A DNA stretch of 64,000 bases, taken from Chryseobacterium oryzae. GTDB lineage: Bacteria > Bacteroidota > Bacteroidia > Flavobacteriales > Weeksellaceae. Below are positions 7,937-15,578 of this stretch, piece by piece. The position numbers were made by a program, and so were the translations under genes. Location of the stretch: NCBI RefSeq assembly GCF_022811665.1, contig NZ_CP094529.1:62001-126000 (forward strand). The letters are read 5' to 3'. The notes under the pieces are model-generated. The model saw nothing but the letters and a program-made list of their open reading frames with translations. It was not told where the DNA came from and did no database searches. Within the stretch, counting starts at the first letter, position 1. Each line of letters begins with the position of its first letter.

Positions 7937-9043
7937 ATGTATAAAGAAGAACATCTCTACTCAATCGCTTTAAGACAATGCAATTTTATAGGAGATATTA
8001 CTTTTAATAAGCTTGTAAGAAACTTTGGAAGTGCTAAAAATGTTTGGGAAACTGCTAAAAACGAACTTGCGAAAACCCATGGAGTAGGAAAAAAAATTAT
8101 TTCGGACATTGGTAATTCTGAACATTTGAAGTTTGCAGAAAAAGAGATAAACTTCTGCGAAAAAAACCAGATAAAAATAAATTTGCGTCATCAGAAAGAT
8201 TTGCCATTTCTCCTGAATGAATGCGATGATGCTCCTGCAATACTATATCAAAAAGGAAATTTTAATCCTGACTTAAAATGCGTAAGTATAGTAGGAACAA
8301 GGAATATTACCTCTTACGGAAAAAAGTTTATTGAAGATTTTTTCGCTGAAACCAAGCAGTGTAAATATCAGTCTGTAAGTGGTTTAGCTTTAGGTGCAGA
8401 TAAAGAAGTACACGAAAATTCTCTGAAAATGGAAGTTCCTACTATTGCAGTGTTGGCTCATGGTTTTCAGACACTTTATCCTTCTAAGAATAGGCAACTT
8501 TCCGAAAAAATATTAGAAAATGGCTGTTTGTTTACAGAATTTAATTCAATGCGCAAACCCGATAGGGAAAATTTTATTCAGAGAAACAGAATTGTTGCAG
8601 GAATATCATCTTCAACAATTGTAGTAGAAACAGCCTTTGGTGGAGGTTCCATAAGCACTGCCACTTTTGCGAATCAGTATAACCGGGATGTCTTTGCACT
8701 GCCCGGCAAAATTACAGATAAATACAGCCAAGGATGCAATCAGCTTATATTACAGAACAAAGCATCTGCAATTTCAACCATTAAAGATCTTTCGGAATCT
8801 CTAGGATTATGCCCGAATTCCCTTAATATGGAAGAACTTTTTCCTCAAAGTACATTTTCGATTCCGCTTACTGAAAATCAGGAAGAAATTTACAGGGTTA
8901 TTGCAGATCATCCTCAAATTACTTTAGACGATTTGTCCGGGAAAATATTGCTTGCATCACACAAAATATTGCCTGTTATTCTAGAGCTTGAGCTTTTAGG
9001 TAAAATAAAATCATTTTCAGGGAGACAATTTGTTGCTTTGTAA
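7937..9043 (+). CDS. dprA: DNA processing protein DprA
   Basis: At 368 residues this is a full-length DprA/Smf. The Rossmann-like core begins at SIVGTRNITSYG, continues with VSGLALGADKEVHENSL and TIAVLAHGFQTLYP, and ends with the ALPGKITDKYSQGCNQLI segment. A C-terminal winged-helix (DML1-like) region runs from about residue 310. DprA binds incoming single-stranded DNA and loads RecA during natural transformation. The N-terminal region carries an HhH/SAM-like segment around THGVGKKI. Together with comM at 12.3 kb this suggests retained competence functions, although both genes are also present in species not known to be transformable. Confidence 0.95.
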   Translation: MYKEEHLYSIALRQCNFIGDITFNKLVRNFGSAKNVWETAKNELAKTHGVGKKIISDIGNSEHLKFAEKEINFCEKNQIKINLRHQKDLPFLLNECDDAPAILYQKGNFNPDLKCVSIVGTRNITSYGKKFIEDFFAETKQCKYQSVSGLALGADKEVHENSLKMEVPTIAVLAHGFQTLYPSKNRQLSEKILENGCLFTEFNSMRKPDRENFIQRNRIVAGISSSTIVVETAFGGGSISTATFANQYNRDVFALPGKITDKYSQGCNQLILQNKASAISTIKDLSESLGLCPNSLNMEELFPQSTFSIPLTENQEEIYRVIADHPQITLDDLSGKILLASHKILPVILELELLGKIKSFSGRQFVAL

Positions 9044-9177
9044 GAATTAATGATTTCTTAATATTTCATCATTTCATAAATAACATTTAATTTTTAATAA
9101 CATTTAAACAACTATTATTAATTTAATAATATTTTGTCGCATTATTATTTAATTTTTCATAAATAACAAAACTACTA

Positions 9178-9207
9178 TTGTGAATATTGAAAAAAAAATT
9201 AAATTTG
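9178..9207 (+). promoter_or_regulatory. Predicted promoter of gdhA
   Basis: TTG at 9178-9180 and TAAATTTG at 9200-9207 are separated by 19 bases, a close match to the Bacteroidota -33/-7 arrangement. The start codon lies 27 bases downstream. The preceding AT-rich spacer (9044-9177) shows no other feature. Confidence 0.65.
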
Positions 9208-9234
9208 TTGAAATAATATTCAACCTTACCTAAT

Positions 9235-10593
9235 ATGGAACAATATAATGTTGACCAGAAAATTCAGGAGTTTATTGCAAAAATAGAAGCAAAAAACCCG
9301 AACGAACCAGAGTTTTTACAGGCTGTAAAAGAAGTTGCGGTTACTGTAATTCCTTTTATTCTAACAAGAAAAGAATATACCGGCATGAAGCTGCTTGAAA
9401 GAATGGCTGAAGCTGAAAGAGTTATCATTTTCAGAGTTCCGTGGGTTGATGATAAAGGAGAAATCCAAGTAAACAGAGGTTTCAGAATTCAGATGAACTC
9501 TGCAATCGGACCATATAAAGGAGGAATTCGTTTTCACCCTACAGTAAACCTTTCTGTATTAAAGTTCTTAGCTTTCGAACAGGTTTTCAAAAACTCTTTA
9601 ACGACACTTCCTATGGGTGGTGGTAAAGGAGGTTCAGACTTCGATCCTCAAGGGAAATCTGATATGGAAGTAATGCGTTTTTGTCAGGCATTTATGACAG
9701 AACTTTGCAAACATATCGGTCCTGAAACAGATGTACCTGCAGGAGATATCGGTGTTGGAGCAAGAGAAATCGGATATTTATTCGGACAGTATAAAAAAAT
9801 AAGAAACGAATTTACAGGAGTTCTTACCGGTAAAGGTCTTGCTTATGGAGGTTCGCTTATTCGTCCTGAAGCTACAGGATATGGTGTTGTTTACTTCGCA
9901 GAGCAGATGCTAAAAACTATCGGACAAACTTTCAAGGATAAAGTAGTAACAGTTTCAGGATTCGGAAACGTAGCTTGGGGAGTTATTAAAAAAGTAAACG
10001 AATTGGGCGGAAAGGTTGTTACCATTTCTGGACCAGACGGTTACATCTACGATAAAGATGGTATCGATGGAGAAAAAATAGAATATTTGCTAGAGCTTAG
10101 ATCTTCGGGTAACAACAGAGCTGAAGATTATGCTAAAAAATATCCTTCAGCAGAATTCCATGCTGGAAAACGCCCTTGGGAAGTGAAATGTGATGTAGCG
10201 ATTCCTTCTGCAACACAAAATGAACTCGATTTGGAAGATGCTAAAATTTTAGTAGATAACGGATGTGTATGTGTAACTGAGGCAGCAAATATGCCTTCAA
10301 CATTAGATGCGATTAACTACTTCCTAGAGAAAAAAGTATTATTCTCTCCAGGGAAAGCTTCTAACGCTGGTGGTGTAGCAACTTCAGGTTTAGAAATGAC
10401 TCAAAACTCTATCAGATTAAACTGGACTTCTGAGGAAGTAGATGCAAGATTGAAAGAGATTATGATCGGCATCCATAAAGCATGTAGAGATTACGGAAAA
10501 GAAGAAGACGGATACGTAAACTACGTAAAGGGAGCAAATATTGCAGGCTTCGTAAAAGTGGCAGAAGCAATGTTGGCACAAGGAGTAGTGTAA
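9235..10593 (+). CDS. gdhA: NADP-type glutamate dehydrogenase
   Basis: This 452-residue protein matches hexameric NADP(H)-dependent glutamate dehydrogenases (about 450 residues). The substrate site is visible in GPYKGGIRFHP and LPMGGGKGGSDFDP, with catalytic-region Lys131, then PAGDIGVGAREIGYLFG. The nucleotide-binding domain starts at VTVSGFGNVAWG. It catalyses reversible reductive amination of 2-oxoglutarate to glutamate, a main ammonium assimilation route. It is a single gene with its own consensus promoter and terminator. Cofactor specificity is inferred from overall similarity to the GdhA type rather than from a diagnostic residue. Confidence 0.95.
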   Translation: MEQYNVDQKIQEFIAKIEAKNPNEPEFLQAVKEVAVTVIPFILTRKEYTGMKLLERMAEAERVIIFRVPWVDDKGEIQVNRGFRIQMNSAIGPYKGGIRFHPTVNLSVLKFLAFEQVFKNSLTTLPMGGGKGGSDFDPQGKSDMEVMRFCQAFMTELCKHIGPETDVPAGDIGVGAREIGYLFGQYKKIRNEFTGVLTGKGLAYGGSLIRPEATGYGVVYFAEQMLKTIGQTFKDKVVTVSGFGNVAWGVIKKVNELGGKVVTISGPDGYIYDKDGIDGEKIEYLLELRSSGNNRAEDYAKKYPSAEFHAGKRPWEVKCDVAIPSATQNELDLEDAKILVDNGCVCVTEAANMPSTLDAINYFLEKKVLFSPGKASNAGGVATSGLEMTQNSIRLNWTSEEVDARLKEIMIGIHKACRDYGKEEDGYVNYVKGANIAGFVKVAEAMLAQGVV

Positions 10594-10602
10594 AATAAAT
10601 AT

Positions 10603-10632
10603 AAAGGTCGGAAGTTTTTTCGGCCTTTTTTC
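10603..10632 (+). terminator. Terminator after gdhA
   Basis: AAGGTCG (10604-10610) pairs with CGGCCTT (10621-10627), allowing one G-U pair, followed by a T-run. Confidence 0.8.
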
Positions 10633-10675
10633 TTATAACCTGTCCCGGGTTAATGGGAAAAAAGTAAAGTGAAAG

Positions 10676-10711
10676 AAAAAGCACAGAAAATTATTTTTCT
10701 GCGCTTTTTTT
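10676..10711 (-). terminator. Terminator of the csaA-exonuclease-DUF59 operon
   Basis: On the minus strand GCGCAGAAAA pairs with TTTTCTGTGC (one wobble), followed by a T-run (10680-10676). It lies just past the DUF59 stop codon. Confidence 0.75.
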
Positions 10712-10731
10712 GTAGTGATAGATAGAGTGAA

Positions 10732-11058
10732 TTATAGCATTCCAAGTTCAAATTTAGCTTCTTCACTCATCATGTCTTTATTCCAACTTGGCTCAAAGGT
10801 AAGTTCAAGATCTACCTCATTTACATTTTCAACTGCTTTTACTTTATCTTTTACTTCCTGTGGCAGAGTTTCTGCAACCGGACAATTGGGAGTAGTTAAT
10901 GTCATGATGATTTTAATATCTGCATCATCCGAAATCTGCACATCATAAATAAGCCCCAATTCGTAAATATCTACCGGAATTTCGGGATCATAAACGGTTT
11001 TAAGAACTCGTATAATTTCGTCACCTATATCTGCGATTTGATCGTCTGTAAATTTCAT
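10732..11058 (-). CDS. DUF59/MIP18-family Fe-S cluster assembly factor
   Basis: This 108-residue protein is a stand-alone DUF59 domain. It shows VYDPEIPVDIYELGLIYDV and the conserved cysteine loop LTTPNCPVAETLP. DUF59 proteins (SufT/PaaD/MIP18 relatives) assist maturation of Fe-S proteins and often sit in suf operons in Bacteroidota. Here the gene is 5 kb from sufD, at the end of an operon with csaA and an exonuclease gene. Its role in Fe-S assembly is taken from the family. The name sufT is possible but not assigned, because the diagnostic SufT subfamily features cannot be verified by eye. Confidence 0.88.
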   Translation of the reverse strand: MKFTDDQIADIGDEIIRVLKTVYDPEIPVDIYELGLIYDVQISDDADIKIIMTLTTPNCPVAETLPQEVKDKVKAVENVNEVDLELTFEPSWNKDMMSEEAKFELGML

Positions 11059-11066
11059 TATTTAAT

Positions 11067-11768
11067 TTAATCTAAATTCAAATTTCTTTGTAGTAAATCT
11101 TCCTGACGCATTCGCCGGAAAATATTTGCCAAAGTTAATACATCTTTTTCACAATAATCAATTATTCTCTGCAAGTCTTTTTCTATGTAGTAAATTGATG
11201 AAACCATTGAGCCATCAATATCATCTTTAGGGGTTGGAATTCCAAAAACATGGGCTAAAAGCTCTAAAGAAACAAAACTTTTATAATCCCCGAATTTCCA
11301 GAGTTCCATTGTATCTATGTGAGGGATTTCCCAAGGTTTTTTACCAAACATCTGAAATGGATAAGGCGGTTGCATTCCGTTGATAAGAAAACGTCTTGAG
11401 ATCCAAGGGAAATCGAATTCTTTTCCGTTGTGAGCACAAAGAATGACTTCCCGAAGTCTTGGGCTGTTAAAAATTTCTCCAAATTCAAGCAATATTTTTT
11501 TCTCGTCATCTCCAGCAAAACTTTTTATTTTTAAAGTTTCATTCTTCTCCAGCATACCAATGCTAATGCAGATAATTTTGCCAAATTCTGCCATTATTCC
11601 TGCTTTCTCATAAAAATCCTCAGCAGAAATTTCATCTTTACGCTGATATTTGGTTTTTTTGTCCCACAAAGCTTTCTCAGTTTCGGGAATTTCTTGCCAG
11701 TTTCCGTATAAAGGAACGGTTTCTATATCAAGAAATAAAACTTTTTCTAAAGGAATATTTTGTATCAT
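11067..11768 (-). CDS. Predicted 3'-5' exonuclease (PolB-exonuclease-like, RNase H fold)
   Basis: This 233-residue protein carries the three exonuclease motifs. ExoI is FLDIETVPLYG near residue 12 (Asp, Glu). ExoII is AHNGKEFDFPWISRR. ExoIII is the C-terminal DYCEKDVLTLANIFRR. The insertion between motifs resembles the DNA_pol_B_exo2 group of stand-alone DEDD exonucleases. A role in DNA or RNA processing is inferred from the motifs; the substrate is not known. It lies 8 bases upstream of the DUF59 gene and 23 bases downstream of csaA, all on the minus strand, so the three are likely co-transcribed. Confidence 0.85.
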   Translation of the reverse strand: MIQNIPLEKVLFLDIETVPLYGNWQEIPETEKALWDKKTKYQRKDEISAEDFYEKAGIMAEFGKIICISIGMLEKNETLKIKSFAGDDEKKILLEFGEIFNSPRLREVILCAHNGKEFDFPWISRRFLINGMQPPYPFQMFGKKPWEIPHIDTMELWKFGDYKSFVSLELLAHVFGIPTPKDDIDGSMVSSIYYIEKDLQRIIDYCEKDVLTLANIFRRMRQEDLLQRNLNLD

Positions 11769-11791
11769 ATTTGTGTTTTAAAAATTTAGCT

Positions 11792-12139
11792 TTAACCTAC
11801 TTGAAGCCCATTTTTTACAGGCAAAGACGGACTTAAAAGGGTGACATTTTTTACATCCTCTCCGTAAACGCCCAAAACAAGGCATTCGCTGAAGAAATTG
11901 GCAATTTGCTTTTTAGGAAAATTTACTACAGCTAAAATCTGTTTTCCTATCAATTCTTCTTTTGAATATAGAGAAGTAATTTGCGCAGCAGATTTTTTAA
12001 TTCCTAAATCTCCAAAATCAATTTCAACCTGATAGGATGGGTTTCTTGCTTTCTCGAAATCTTTGGCAGAAATAATGGTTCCGCTACGGATGTCTAATCT
12101 CTCAAAATCCTGCCAGGAAATTTCAGGCTTTATACTCAT
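11792..12139 (-). CDS. csaA: CsaA-type tRNA-binding domain protein
   Basis: This 115-residue protein is a stand-alone tRNA-binding OB-fold. It has the CsaA hallmarks: WQDFERLDIRSGTIISA at the N-terminus, KARNPSYQVEIDFGDLGIKKSAAQIT, and the C-terminal FSECLVLGVYGE...VTLLSPSLPVKNGLQVG. CsaA is described as an export-related chaperone and tRNA-binding protein. It is probably the first gene of the csaA-exonuclease-DUF59 operon, with a -7 element 33 bases upstream of its start. The functional link between the three products is unclear. Confidence 0.93.
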   Translation of the reverse strand: MSIKPEISWQDFERLDIRSGTIISAKDFEKARNPSYQVEIDFGDLGIKKSAAQITSLYSKEELIGKQILAVVNFPKKQIANFFSECLVLGVYGEDVKNVTLLSPSLPVKNGLQVG

Positions 12140-12171
12140 TATTAGCTAATTGTTTGTGGTGTCTGTTTACA

Positions 12172-12179
12172 CAAAAGTA
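12172..12179 (-). promoter_or_regulatory. Predicted -7 element of the csaA operon
   Basis: On the minus strand TACTTTTG matches TAnnTTTG, 33 bases before the csaA start codon. Confidence 0.45.
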
Positions 12180-12257
12180 TAAAAAGACGTATAAAATTAG
12201 CAAAAAACAGCTTTAAAAAGTAACGAAAAGTTTTAACTTTACTAAAAACACAGCGAT

Positions 12258-13793
12258 ATGTTGATAAAAATTTATGGAAGTGCCATCTTCGGAGTTTCAG
12301 CTCAAACCATCACCATAGAAGTGAATGTAGATACTGGTGGAGTTGGTTATCATCTTGTTGGTTTACCAGATAATGCCATTAAAGAAAGCAGTTACAGAAT
12401 TTCTGCTGCATTAAAAAATGTAGGCTACAAAATTCCTGGAAAGAAAATTACGATTAATATGGCTCCCGCAGATTTGCGGAAAGAAGGTGCTGCGTATGAT
12501 TTGAGTATTGCTATGGGCATTCTGGTAGCTTCAGACCAAATTGTTGCAGAGAATGTACAAGATTATATTATTATGGGTGAACTTTCTTTGGACGGGAGCC
12601 TTCAACCTATAAAAGGGGTTTTGCCAATTGCCATTCAGGCTCGGGAAGAAGGTTTTAAAGGAATTATTTTACCAAAACAAAATACTAGAGAAGCTGCAAT
12701 TGTAAATAATCTTGAGGTATATGGAGTTGAAAATATTAAAGAGGTTATTGATTTTTTTAATGAGGGGAAAGCTTTAGAAAAAACCGTTTTAGATACAAGA
12801 AAAGAATTCCAGGAAAAAATTAATCAGTTTCCTTTTGATTTTTCTGAAGTTAAAGGTCAGGAAACAGCCAAAAGAGCAATGGAAGTTGCTGCAGCAGGAG
12901 GCCACAACATTATACTCATCGGTCCTCCCGGAAGTGGAAAAACGATGCTCGCCAAAAGAGTTCCGAGTATTTTGCCTCCGCTCACCTTAAAAGAAGCTTT
13001 AGAGACTACAAAAATACATTCTGTTGCCGGAAAAATGGGTGCAGAAACATCATTAATGACGGTTCGTCCTTTTCGTAGCCCTCACCACACGATTTCGGAT
13101 GTAGCCCTTGTGGGCGGCGGAAGTTATCCTCAACCCGGAGAGATTTCTTTGGCTCACAACGGAGTTTTATTTCTTGATGAAATGCCGGAATTTAAAAGAA
13201 CCGTTCTTGAAGTGATGAGACAACCTCTTGAAGACCGGGAGGTAACCATTTCGAGAGCTAGATTTACGGTAAATTATCCTTCAAGTTTTATGCTGGTTGC
13301 CTCGATGAATCCAAGTCCCAGCGGTTATTTTCCGGATGATCCCAACAATACTTCTTCTGCGTTTGAAATGCAGCGGTATATGAATAAACTTTCGGGACCG
13401 CTGTTAGACAGAATTGATATTCATGTAGAGGTGCAGAAAGTAGAATTTGAGCAACTTGCAGAAAAACGGAAAGGTGAAAAAAGTGAAGATATACGGAAAC
13501 GTGTTTTAATCGCACGTGAAATTCAAAATGAACGATATAAAGATTTAAAAATCAGTTATAACGCTCAAATAGGATCTCGCGAGATTGAACAGTTTTGCGA
13601 ACTTGATGATGCTTCGTTTCAACTTATCAAAATGGCGATGGACAAGCTTAATCTTTCAGCAAGAGCTTACGACAGGATTTTAAAAGTTGCCAGAACAATT
13701 GCTGATCTTGAAGAATCTGAAAATATTTTATCACATCATATTTCGGAAGCCATACAGTACAGAAGTCTAGATCGGGAATTTTGGAATGTTTAA
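12258..13793 (+). CDS. comM: YifB/ComM-family Mg-chelatase-like AAA+ ATPase
   Basis: This 511-residue protein has an N-terminal Lon-protease-like domain (about 1-165) without an obvious catalytic Ser-Lys pair. A Mg-chelatase-type AAA+ core follows, with Walker A GPPGSGKT (222-229), Walker B region GVLFLDEMPEF, RPFRSPHHTIS and the PSSFMLVASMNPSP sensor segment. The C-terminal helical domain contains LSARAYDRILKVARTIADL. ComM is a helicase that promotes branch migration during natural transformation, so it may act with DprA upstream. It is monocistronic, and its 3' end lies 17 bases from the end of the convergent surface-protein gene, with no clear terminator between. Confidence 0.93.
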   Translation: MLIKIYGSAIFGVSAQTITIEVNVDTGGVGYHLVGLPDNAIKESSYRISAALKNVGYKIPGKKITINMAPADLRKEGAAYDLSIAMGILVASDQIVAENVQDYIIMGELSLDGSLQPIKGVLPIAIQAREEGFKGIILPKQNTREAAIVNNLEVYGVENIKEVIDFFNEGKALEKTVLDTRKEFQEKINQFPFDFSEVKGQETAKRAMEVAAAGGHNIILIGPPGSGKTMLAKRVPSILPPLTLKEALETTKIHSVAGKMGAETSLMTVRPFRSPHHTISDVALVGGGSYPQPGEISLAHNGVLFLDEMPEFKRTVLEVMRQPLEDREVTISRARFTVNYPSSFMLVASMNPSPSGYFPDDPNNTSSAFEMQRYMNKLSGPLLDRIDIHVEVQKVEFEQLAEKRKGEKSEDIRKRVLIAREIQNERYKDLKISYNAQIGSREIEQFCELDDASFQLIKMAMDKLNLSARAYDRILKVARTIADLEESENILSHHISEAIQYRSLDREFWNV

Positions 13794-13810
13794 TAAATAT
13801 TTAATACATA

Positions 13811-15421
13811 TTAGCTTCCAGAAATTTGATACCAATAGGTGCCATCCGATTGAAGGCAAACTGTAGAGGTTATGTTTATACTGTTTTGAGAGCCTGTAGA
13901 TTTCATTATTTTGGGTGTTGTGTTAGTAGTTACGATTGTGTCTGTAGTTCCAACATTCATGATATGAAGAATTCTTCCAATATTCGTGCTTGAGGGATCG
14001 GGTAATGTAATTGTAATATTACTATTAGAATTTTTAATAATGGTATAATCTGAATCCGTAATAGTATAATCTGAACTTATGGTTTTAATAGACATACTAA
14101 CGCTTCCAGCAACTTGGAGAGAACTGTTAGGAGTAGTTGTTCCAATCCCAATCTTTGTAGAAGCTGTCGCATTATTTATACCATTTATAGACCCTAAAAC
14201 CAAAGAGTTGCTTGCCTCAACTCTAGAGTTTTGTCCTATAGCAGTGGCGTTAGAAAGGGTATCTGCAACGTCAGAATTTGTCCCAATAGTGGTATTGCCA
14301 TTACCAGTCTTGTTAGAGTATGCGGTGTTATATCCTACTGCAACATTATCTTGACCAGAGAGAGAGGTTCCGCTGGAGGATCCAATCATGGTATTGTTGG
14401 CTGTAGAGGAACTTGCGCTTGATGCTGATAGAGCAGCATAACCCAAAGCTGTATTATTAGAGCCTTTCGCAAATTGTCCTGTGCTATTGCCTAAATATGT
14501 ATTTTGTGCACTATTCCCAGCAGAAGCACCACTGTTGACACCAATCATGGTATTGTTATTACTACTGTTTTGAGAACCTGCACTTTCACCAATCAGTATA
14601 TTGCCGTTGCCAGACAATGTATTTCCAGCAGATGCACCAAGGAGAATATTTTGATTTCCATGAGCTCTGGCACCAGCCTGCGAGCCAATCGCTATATTAT
14701 TATTCATGCCACTATCGGTATTGTTAAAGGCTTGATTACCAATGGCAATATTGCCGCTACCTGTGCTTATGTTGTTTGCGGTACTTTCTCCAATAAAAAT
14801 ATTTTGGCTGCCGCTAGATAAGACTCTGCCAGAATAATATCCAATAACGGTATTGCTACCGCCAGTCATGTAAGCCGCTGCGTTTTGTGCGCCCAAAATA
14901 ACGGCACCAGAGGCATTAATATTGTTGCCAGATCCTGCTCCAAATACTGTACTGTTGCTAAGGTTGGCATTGGTAGATTCGGAATCATAACCAATTATGG
15001 TATTGTTAACATCAATTCTCCCAGAACGGTTATTGTAGATCTTAAATTTGAGAGGATTACTGTCATTGGTCCCAATGTAGTTGGTTGCTGCAGATGTACC
15101 AGAATTTCCTGTTGTGCTCCAACTGCTTGTAGAAAGTGGGGTTACACGTACCCAAACAGTATCATTCCAGTAATGGAATCCTTGAAAATAAGGAGAAGCA
15201 TCTGTAATTAGATAGACTAACTGACCATTAGTAGAGCCATTAGTAGATAAAGAATTTACACGAGGAACTAAAATACCGTCATTAGAAGTAACCGTACCAA
15301 GATGATTTTTTGCTCTTATATCTAGTGTAGATTCTGGGGTTGTAGTATTTATACCCACTTGTGAAAATAGATTTACAGAAATCATTAAGCACGCAGCTAT
15401 TGATAAATTTTTATTTTTCAT
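13811..15421 (-). CDS. Exported protein with YadA-head-like beta-roll repeats
   Basis: This 536-residue protein has a signal peptide (MKNKNLSIAACLMISVNLFS) followed by GINTTTPESTLDIRAKN, a common start in Chryseobacterium surface proteins. From about residue 135 to 400 it consists of 14-30-residue repeats of the form G-(S/N)-x-N-x-x-(I/L)-G, for example GSGNIAIGNQAF, GNGNILIGESAG and GNGNTTIGTNSD. These resemble the left-handed parallel beta-roll head of YadA-type adhesins. A C-terminal region, SDYTITDSDYTIIK to the end, probably forms a separate beta domain. It lacks both a trimeric autotransporter anchor and a T9SS sorting signal. An adhesin-like role is inference; the repeats are clear. 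Confidence 0.8.
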   Translation of the reverse strand: MKNKNLSIAACLMISVNLFSQVGINTTTPESTLDIRAKNHLGTVTSNDGILVPRVNSLSTNGSTNGQLVYLITDASPYFQGFHYWNDTVWVRVTPLSTSSWSTTGNSGTSAATNYIGTNDSNPLKFKIYNNRSGRIDVNNTIIGYDSESTNANLSNSTVFGAGSGNNINASGAVILGAQNAAAYMTGGSNTVIGYYSGRVLSSGSQNIFIGESTANNISTGSGNIAIGNQAFNNTDSGMNNNIAIGSQAGARAHGNQNILLGASAGNTLSGNGNILIGESAGSQNSSNNNTMIGVNSGASAGNSAQNTYLGNSTGQFAKGSNNTALGYAALSASSASSSTANNTMIGSSSGTSLSGQDNVAVGYNTAYSNKTGNGNTTIGTNSDVADTLSNATAIGQNSRVEASNSLVLGSINGINNATASTKIGIGTTTPNSSLQVAGSVSMSIKTISSDYTITDSDYTIIKNSNSNITITLPDPSSTNIGRILHIMNVGTTDTIVTTNTTPKIMKSTGSQNSINITSTVCLQSDGTYWYQISGS

Positions 15422-15530
15422 CCCTTTGTTTTTTAGTATAATAATTCAAAAATAAAAAAAATATATATTGTTTGTTACTTTAATTATTGAAAAGTATTTT
15501 ATCTTTTAAACACACGAATGTTTAATAAAA

Positions 15531-15557
15531 AAACCGCAAAATTAAATTTTGCGGTTT
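15531..15557 (-). terminator. Terminator of the S46 peptidase gene
   Basis: AAACCGCAAAATT and AAATTTTGCGGTTT form a long stem, followed on the minus strand by a T-run. Confidence 0.85.
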
Positions 15558-15578
15558 AAATAGATATTTTTTAAAATA

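Noticed and set aside
14079..14821. Several plus-strand open frames opposite the beta-roll repeat protein
   Set aside because: They are shadows of the repetitive minus-strand gene, whose short Gly/Asn/Ser repeats keep the opposite frames open. They have no promoter and no recognisable family.
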